A stretch of 9,681 bases of DNA from an uncultured Rickettsiales bacterium (GTDB lineage Bacteria; Pseudomonadota; Alphaproteobacteria; Rickettsiales; UBA1997), in contig CALBSF010000116.1 in assembly GCA_937927795.1 (NCBI GenBank), forward strand, positions 1 to 9,681, written 5' to 3'. A model generated the notes under the pieces. It saw nothing but the letters and a program-made list of their open reading frames with translations. It did no database searches and was not told where the DNA came from. Position numbers and translations under genes: made by a program. Positions 5,046 through 9,681 of the stretch are shown one piece after another. Numbering within the stretch: position 1 is the stretch's first letter; every line of letters begins with the position of its first letter.

Positions 5046-6791
5046 ATGCACGATATTAGTTATCTAAGAGACATTTTAATTTTGCTATTCGCTTCAGTTG
5101 CAATAGTAGTGATTTTCAAGCAATTTGGCTTAAGCCCTGCCCTTGGCTATTTATTTTCTGGCGCAGCAATTGGGCCTTTTGGTTTTGGGGTTTTAGGTGA
5201 CACCGAAACTACAAAATCAATAGCTGAGCTTGGAATTGTATTTTTGCTTTTTGCAATTGGTCTTGAGCTTACATTTGGTCGCTTAATGTCAATGCGAAAA
5301 TATGTTTTGGGGTTTGGAAGTTTGCAAGTTGCACTAACTTCAGCCGCAATTTACGCAATTTGTCATTATCTTTTACACCTCTCACAAGAATCTTCCATAG
5401 TTATTGGCACTGCTTTATCTTTATCTTCAACCGCAATTGTGCTGCAAGTAATTAATGAAAATGCTGAGCAGTCAACCAGAGTTGGTCGCCTGTCTTTTTC
5501 TATTCTTTTAATGCAAGATTTGGCGGTGATTCCAATTTTGGTATTATTTCCATTACTGGCAAAATCTGATATAAAAATTATGCCCGCTCTAGGCGGCGCG
5601 CTGCTTGATGCAATGATTGCAATGGTGGTAATTTTTGCTACTGGAAGATTATTGCTTAGACCCTTATATCGATTGATTGCAGAGATGAAAAATGAAGTTT
5701 TATTTTTAAGCTTCACTCTAATTGTCATTTTGGGATCAGCTTATTTGAGCAGTAAATTAGGTCTTTCTTTTGCTTTTGGCGCCTTTGTTGCCGGATTAAT
5801 GGTTGCCGAAACCGAATATAAATATCGCGTGGAAGAAGAAATATTATCCTTAAAATCATTATTGATGGGATTATTTTTTATGACTATCGGCATGTCTTTT
5901 GATTTTAATTTATTGATAAAAAGCCTGCCCTTGATAATTGCGGCTTCTTTGGCTTTAATTTTAGTAAAAAGCTCAATTATCATGTTTTTATGCAGAATAT
6001 TTCGCTTTCCCTTGGCTCCTTCAATTCATACCGGTCTTTTACTTTCTCAGGGCGGAGAATTCGCTTTTGTAGTATTTGTTATGGCAGTTAGAGAAAAATT
6101 CATGAGCCCGGAATTATCACAATTTTTGATGACCGTTGTAACTTTCACCATGGCACTTACCCCACTGCTTGGAAACCTTGGGCGCAAAGCAAAATCACAA
6201 CTTTATATCAAAGAAGTTTTGCGTAATAATAAATTAAAAAGAGAAGTTGATGAATTGTCTAAACATGTGATTATCATTGGATTTTCTAAGGTTGGCAGAA
6301 TTGTGGCTTACATTTTACGCAAAAGAAAAATCAATTATATTATTTTAGAAAATAATCATCGAATTGTCAGAATTGAAAAAAATAACGGCTATAATATTTA
6401 TTATGGCGATGCAATGAATATTGATATTTTGCGCTATGTTGGAATTGAGCGCTGCGAGTCTGCTATTGTAACTATGGAAGATGAAATTGCTTGCATGAAA
6501 ATTACTCGTTTTATTCACGAAAATTTTTCTCATACTTCAATTGTAACCAAGTCAGAAACTGTAAATAATGTTGAGCGCTTTAAAAAAGTTGGAGCAAATT
6601 TTGTGGTTTCAAAAAATTTAGAAACTGGCTTACAGCTAAGTAGTGCGGCGCTCGCATCAGTTGGAATAAAAACTACAGAAATTAATAATGCGTTATTATC
6701 GTTTCGTAATATTGATCCAGAAATTATGAAAGATATTATTCTTTATGATGAGGATAAGAAGCATGAAGATGGTCGGGGCGGAGAGATTTGA
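5046..6791 (+). CDS. KefB/KefC-type monovalent cation:proton antiporter (CPA2)
   Basis: This 581-residue inner-membrane protein has about a dozen hydrophobic segments over residues 8-375 (Na+/H+ exchanger domain), including GYLFSGAAIGPFGFG (34-48), FAIGLELTF (69-77), LMQDLAVIP (155-163) with the QD pair characteristic of CPA2 proteins, and QGGEFAFV (335-342). A charged linker (380-405) leads to a cytoplasmic RCK N domain: IIIGFSKVGRIVAYILR (409-425) as nucleotide-binding loop, Glu435 at the end of the second strand, then YYGDAMNIDIL. The usual GxGxxG is GFSKVG. Family members exchange K+ or Na+ for H+, gated by nucleotide or thiol ligands; the ion here is inferred. There is no Shine-Dalgarno before the ATG. 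The last seven codons and the TGA lie antisense to tRNA-Pro. Confidence 0.92.
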   Translation: MHDISYLRDILILLFASVAIVVIFKQFGLSPALGYLFSGAAIGPFGFGVLGDTETTKSIAELGIVFLLFAIGLELTFGRLMSMRKYVLGFGSLQVALTSAAIYAICHYLLHLSQESSIVIGTALSLSSTAIVLQVINENAEQSTRVGRLSFSILLMQDLAVIPILVLFPLLAKSDIKIMPALGGALLDAMIAMVVIFATGRLLLRPLYRLIAEMKNEVLFLSFTLIVILGSAYLSSKLGLSFAFGAFVAGLMVAETEYKYRVEEEILSLKSLLMGLFFMTIGMSFDFNLLIKSLPLIIAASLALILVKSSIIMFLCRIFRFPLAPSIHTGLLLSQGGEFAFVVFVMAVREKFMSPELSQFLMTVVTFTMALTPLLGNLGRKAKSQLYIKEVLRNNKLKREVDELSKHVIIIGFSKVGRIVAYILRKRKINYIILENNHRIVRIEKNNGYNIYYGDAMNIDILRYVGIERCESAIVTMEDEIACMKITRFIHENFSHTSIVTKSETVNNVERFKKVGANFVVSKNLETGLQLSSAALASVGIKTTEINNALLSFRNIDPEIMKDIILYDEDKKHEDGRGGEI

Positions 6792-6847
6792 ACTCCCGAC
6801 CCTCTGGTCCCAAACCAGATGCGCTAGCCAGACTGCGCTACGCCCCG
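6770..6847 (-). tRNA. tRNA-Pro (anticodon UGG), CCA encoded
   Basis: The minus strand folds as a full cloverleaf. The acceptor CGGGGCG (6847-6841) pairs with CGCCCCG (6780-6774), the D stem is GCGC/GCGC, and the anticodon stem TCTGG/CCAGA carries the loop TTTGGGA, giving anticodon TGG with G37 as expected for proline. The T stem GGGAG/CTCTC has loop TTCAAAT. The discriminator A and a genomically encoded CCA end the gene at 6770. TACAAT on the minus strand (6863-6858), about 10 bp upstream, is a possible -10 box. The 3' 22 bases overlap the end of the antiporter gene on the opposite strand. Confidence 0.97.
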
Positions 6848-6937
6848 AAACAAAATAATTGTAAACTTTTAAGTAAAAATCTTTTATTCTTAAAAAAAGC
6901 AAGACCAAGATTTAACAAGAAACCCAAAAGAAAGTCA

Positions 6938-7231
6938 ATGACCAAAAACAAATTTTACATTCAAATTTTATCAATCACCGCCCTACTTTGCTTTTCAACT
7001 AATCCAGCCTTAGCTTGGCAAGGTTATGATTATCAAGACCAAACTACTATTGATATTAGTGGTGGAAATTTAGTTAGAGAGGGTTTGGTTATAGAGTTTT
7101 ATGACACCAAAAGTGACAGCTTTCACAATGGAAAAATATTGATAATGGAAGAAACCTCTAGCGGCTCAACAACGTTAAAAATTCAAGATTTAACGACGGA
7201 TAAAGAGAGAACTTTTGTTATGATGGAGTAA
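6938..7231 (+). CDS. Small exported protein, DUF5334-like
   Basis: This 97-residue protein starts at ATG 6938. The frame is open further upstream to 6788, but that extension runs through the tRNA complement and is not credible. A classical signal peptide (MTKNKFY, then a hydrophobic core, then NPALA) is probably cut after residue 26, leaving about 71 residues. The mature part begins WQGYDYQ and contains GGNLVREGLVIEFYDTKSDSFHNG and LKIQDLTTDKERTF. This looks like the small DUF5334-type periplasmic proteins (W-x-GYDY start, GNLVR, EFYD repeats) of unknown function, but I assign that from memory. It has no cysteine in the mature part. A candidate terminator follows at 7359-7391. No neighbour suggests a role. 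Confidence 0.75.
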   Translation: MTKNKFYIQILSITALLCFSTNPALAWQGYDYQDQTTIDISGGNLVREGLVIEFYDTKSDSFHNGKILIMEETSSGSTTLKIQDLTTDKERTFVMME

Positions 7232-7303
7232 TGCCATTTCAACTTAATAATTGGCATATAGCATATCCCTAATTATACCACAAATTTAGGATGCGTCCAC
7301 AAA

Positions 7304-7319
7304 AGATCTCTCACTTCGT
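7304..7319. repeat. Fragment resembling one arm of the large palindrome
   Basis: AGATCTCTCACTTCGT shares AGATCTCTC plus CTT with the right arm of the palindrome at 4911-4947. It is not accompanied by an inverted partner. It may be a decayed half copy of the repeat, or a chance match. Confidence 0.25.
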
Positions 7320-7358
7320 TTAAGATAATATTTTAGACGTAAATTTTACCACACAAAC

Positions 7359-7398
7359 CCGCTAACCAATTATAAACAAATTGGCTAACGGTTTCTAT
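7359..7398 (+). terminator. Candidate terminator hairpin after the small exported protein
   Basis: CCGCTAACCAATT (7359-7371) and AATTGGCTAACGG (7379-7391) pair at 11 of 13 positions around a 7-nt loop. On the plus strand the stem is followed by the T-rich TTTCTATTTTTTATC, as in an intrinsic terminator. On the minus strand the two mismatches become G-U pairs, giving a continuous stem downstream of the large gene, but without a U-tract. It probably ends the plus-strand gene and may also protect the minus-strand transcript. Confidence 0.5.
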
Positions 7399-7427
7399 TT
7401 TTTATCATAATTCTTCTTACTTAATAA

Positions 7428-9681
7428 CTACGCCCCCCTAGTTGGATTGCCACCTCCTCTAGCTGGCCTAACTCTTGCTGCATGACCAACAAGATCAGCT
7501 TCTGCAACAATTGCAGCTTTTTGAGAAGCGTGAATTGCACTTAAATCATCCTTGCTAACACTTACCAATTTATCCAGAACGCCTCCGGCAGCAGCTCTCA
7601 CTGCAGGAGAAACAGAATTATTTACAATTGCAGCAGAAGCATCTTCTTGTTCTTCATAAAAAGAAGCCTTTTTGTTTAGATAATTCTCGCGATTATCCGG
7701 AGCGGTATCCGCATCAACAGCCATGACATTTCCTTCAACAGCCATTTGATCATCAGCAATTTGACCAAACCCTCTTATTTCAGTTGAGCTAAAACTAGTT
7801 CCTTTTGTCATGCAAGCTTTATTGACTCTATCATCTATTTGCCTGCTAGCAAAAATCGTCATTTGATCTCGCCTTCCCTCAACATCCTTGGCTCTATTTG
7901 CTCCACCCAATGCTGCAGATAGCTGCTTACGATTACAAAGTTGCGGCTCAAAATCTCCTTTACCTTGATGATAAATTTCTTTATGAATCACAACCTCGTT
8001 ATTTGGCGTAAGTTCACACATTACATAACATTGATTGGTTCCTGGAATATAGATAAAAGCTCTTGTATCGCAATCTCCTTTAAAACACACAGAAACATTG
8101 TTGGCGTTGCTGCGTGAAGAATTTGGATTTTTTGAATCAAAAGCGCCATTAAAAATATGAACCCCGTCAATTGCAGGCTCAATTCTTACCATTTTAGGCA
8201 AGTCCTTTGTTTCTAAAAAAGCATTGGCTTTTAAGAATCTCGCACCATCTTTTACAAAAGCTTTTGCATCTTCTTTATAGTTAGATAATTTATCTCTAGC
8301 CCGAGAACTAAAAGGCGCCCCAAGAAGCATAAATGGTGTAAGCGCTGTTTTTCTACCTCCATTTAAAACAGAAATCCCTGCGCGCAATATACGATCACCT
8401 ATATTCGCAGAAATTTTAGAACCGTGTTTTAATTTGTCTATTTCCGCCACTGAAAAAGCAGGAAAAACAGCAGGAGTATATAAATGCTTTATCGCCTTAC
8501 CAATTTCTTTCGAACTTTTTTGTCTCGCCTCTTTTTCTATCTTTAAAACTAGGTCTTTATGAAGCTTTGCAGCCTGATCTGAAGCAGTTGCAGGCGGAAT
8601 AGAGGCGGAATATTTTGCATGAAGAGAACTCGCCATTCCATCTATAGCAGCTTCACCTATTATTTCATCACGCATAGCACCAAGAGCGATGCTTTTTAAC
8701 GTTTCATAATAGGCTTCAGAAGTTTGCCCCGCAGTTACTCCAGTATTAGTAACCTGAGTTAGTAAATAAAGACGCCCAAGAGCTTTAAAATCTTCATTAT
8801 CTGCATTTTCACCAGAATTTTCTGGTTTTTGAGATTCTGCTAAAAAATGAGCAGTAATTTCAGTTGAAAAGATCCCAAAAGCTCCATGAGCAAGAGCTGC
8901 AGTAGTAAGATTTACACCAAGATTTTGCGCTATATTCATAGCCATAATCTCAGTCATAGCCTTAAGAGCATCAACTTTATCATCAATTGGCATTGCAGCC
9001 AAAGATCCTGCCGGATTATGAATTCTAGCTATAGCTTGAACAGAACCGTCAAGAACGTTATTTATATATGCCGAATCAAAAAAACCATCAATTTGTTTTA
9101 GCGTATCATCACCATAAAATGATTGAACAACCCCATGGTCTTCTCCAATTTTTCCTCTATAAGACATGCTATGCACATCTCTATGCCTATAAGAAGCAGT
9201 AGCTGAAGGATTTTTTGTAGAATCAGCTATAACGTCCGCAAATAAAAAGCCATTTGATGCATTTATATCACTAACCAAAGCATATGGATCTCCATATCTA
9301 ACTCTAGGACGACCATTCATTCCAACTACAATATCCTTTCCGCTATGAGCTGTTTTTGCTATTTCAGAATCAGGAAATTGCGCGTCATAATTTTCTTCAG
9401 AAGAAGCCGCCTCACGAGCTAGTTTAAGAGTTCGCGGGTAAGGAGTGGCCTCGTTAGTTTTGCATTTTAGTAGGTTTTTCCATAGGTCGTCTGGAGTTAC
9501 AACTGCGGCTGCTGCTGTGCCGCCAGGTCCGGAAGTTCCACCACCTAATCCTGCACCACCTGCACCACCTAATGGAGGTCTTGGTGCGCCACCGCCACCA
9601 CCTAATCCTGGGCCACCCGCACCAACTAATGGAGGTCTTCCACCACCCAATCCTGGGCCACCTACTGCTAATGGAGGTCTT
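7428..9681 (-). CDS. Large Gly/Pro-repeat protein of unknown function (C-terminal part)
   Basis: The frame stays open to the right window edge, so the true start is outside. The TTG at 9650 sits inside a repeat and is not a start. About 750 residues are visible. The first 50 are low-complexity repeats of RPPL-x-GGPGLGGG type, then TAAAAVVTPDDLWKNLL begins a roughly 690-residue region of mixed helices with no motif I recognise. The middle (MNIAQNLGVNLTTAALAHGAFGIF) is mildly hydrophobic but not a convincing membrane segment. Cysteines cluster late in CFKGDC, CYVMC, QLC and KAC, which would suit disulfides in an exported protein. The C-terminus (RPARGGGNPTRGA) is again Gly/Arg-rich. Codon use is somewhat richer in GC than the neighbours. 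A secreted or surface protein is possible; any signal peptide would lie outside the window. Confidence 0.85.
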   Translation of the reverse strand, partial: RPPLAVGGPGLGGGRPPLVGAGGPGLGGGGGAPRPPLGGAGGAGLGGGTSGPGGTAAAAVVTPDDLWKNLLKCKTNEATPYPRTLKLAREAASSEENYDAQFPDSEIAKTAHSGKDIVVGMNGRPRVRYGDPYALVSDINASNGFLFADVIADSTKNPSATASYRHRDVHSMSYRGKIGEDHGVVQSFYGDDTLKQIDGFFDSAYINNVLDGSVQAIARIHNPAGSLAAMPIDDKVDALKAMTEIMAMNIAQNLGVNLTTAALAHGAFGIFSTEITAHFLAESQKPENSGENADNEDFKALGRLYLLTQVTNTGVTAGQTSEAYYETLKSIALGAMRDEIIGEAAIDGMASSLHAKYSASIPPATASDQAAKLHKDLVLKIEKEARQKSSKEIGKAIKHLYTPAVFPAFSVAEIDKLKHGSKISANIGDRILRAGISVLNGGRKTALTPFMLLGAPFSSRARDKLSNYKEDAKAFVKDGARFLKANAFLETKDLPKMVRIEPAIDGVHIFNGAFDSKNPNSSRSNANNVSVCFKGDCDTRAFIYIPGTNQCYVMCELTPNNEVVIHKEIYHQGKGDFEPQLCNRKQLSAALGGANRAKDVEGRRDQMTIFASRQIDDRVNKACMTKGTSFSSTEIRGFGQIADDQMAVEGNVMAVDADTAPDNRENYLNKKASFYEEQEDASAAIVNNSVSPAVRAAAGGVLDKLVSVSKDDLSAIHASQKAAIVAEADLVGHAARVRPARGGGNPTRGA
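9537..9680 (-). repeat. Tandem RPPL-GGPGLGGG coding repeats
   Basis: Three in-frame units of 14-15 codons are visible: RPPLAVGGPGLGGG (9680-9639), RPPLVGAGGPGLGGG (9638-9594) and, after a GGAP spacer, RPPLGGAGGAGLGGG (9581-9537). The DNA repeats closely, with AGACCTCCATTAG at each unit start, which indicates recent duplication. The array continues beyond the right edge, so the full copy number is unknown. Confidence 0.85.

Noticed and set aside
6696..6908. Minus-strand 70-residue frame across the tRNA
   Set aside because: It covers tRNA-Pro and the end of the antiporter gene, and its middle is simply translated tRNA.
6788..6937. N-terminal extension of the small exported protein back to 6788
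   Set aside because: It would translate the complement of tRNA-Pro and put 50 residues ahead of a clear signal peptide; ATG 6938 is the sensible start.
8886..9101. Plus-strand 71-residue frame inside the large unknown gene
   Set aside because: It is antisense to a long open frame, with no motif or ribosome-binding site.

Overview
The window is AT-rich DNA from a bacterium. Lysine, asparagine and isoleucine are abundant, and A/T-ending codons dominate. The protein flavour and the small palindromic repeats with a higher GC content than their surroundings suggest an alphaproteobacterium, possibly Rickettsiales- or Holosporales-like. The dCTP deaminase and SecG look alphaproteobacterial, and a degenerate intradiol dioxygenase-like protein follows dcd. 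This placement is inference from protein flavour; no rRNA or other marker gene is present.

Layout. (1) 1-164: intergenic, with a possible last few codons of a plus-strand gene, two hairpins and short degenerate direct repeats. (2) 165-2010, minus strand: secG, gcvT and gcvH, tightly spaced and probably one transcript. SecG belongs to the Sec translocon; GcvT and GcvH are the aminomethyltransferase and lipoyl-carrier parts of the glycine cleavage system. No gcvP lies in the window. (3) 2011-2084: short AT-rich divergent promoter region. (4) 2085-3248, plus strand: a glycerol-1-phosphate dehydrogenase/AraM-like metal-dependent dehydrogenase. (5) 3249-3514: convergent intergenic region with a palindromic repeat and a 17-unit tetranucleotide repeat, crossed by a doubtful 92-residue reading frame. 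(6) 3515-4816, minus strand: dcd and a secreted intradiol-dioxygenase-like gene that share a TAATG stop/start. dcd is split by a +1 frameshift near its 5' end. (7) 4817-5045: divergent region dominated by a 92-bp, almost perfect palindrome nested inside a second inverted repeat. (8) 5046-6791, plus strand: a KefB/KefC-type CPA2 antiporter with a C-terminal NAD-binding RCK domain. (9) 6770-6847, minus strand: tRNA-Pro(UGG), whose 3' end overlaps the antiporter stop codon. (10) 6938-7231, plus strand: a small exported protein. (11) 7232-7427: intergenic, with a candidate terminator. (12) 7428-9681, minus strand: the C-terminal part of a large unrecognised protein that begins in the window with Gly/Pro-rich repeats and continues past the window edge.

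Most of the window is housekeeping: one-carbon and nucleotide metabolism, secretion and ion homeostasis. The less ordinary items are the frameshifted dcd, the dioxygenase relative that has lost two of its four iron ligands, the bacterial G1P dehydrogenase-like enzyme, the nested palindrome, the tetranucleotide repeat and the large Gly/Pro-repeat protein. I see no clear sign of a new multi-gene defence or mobile system.
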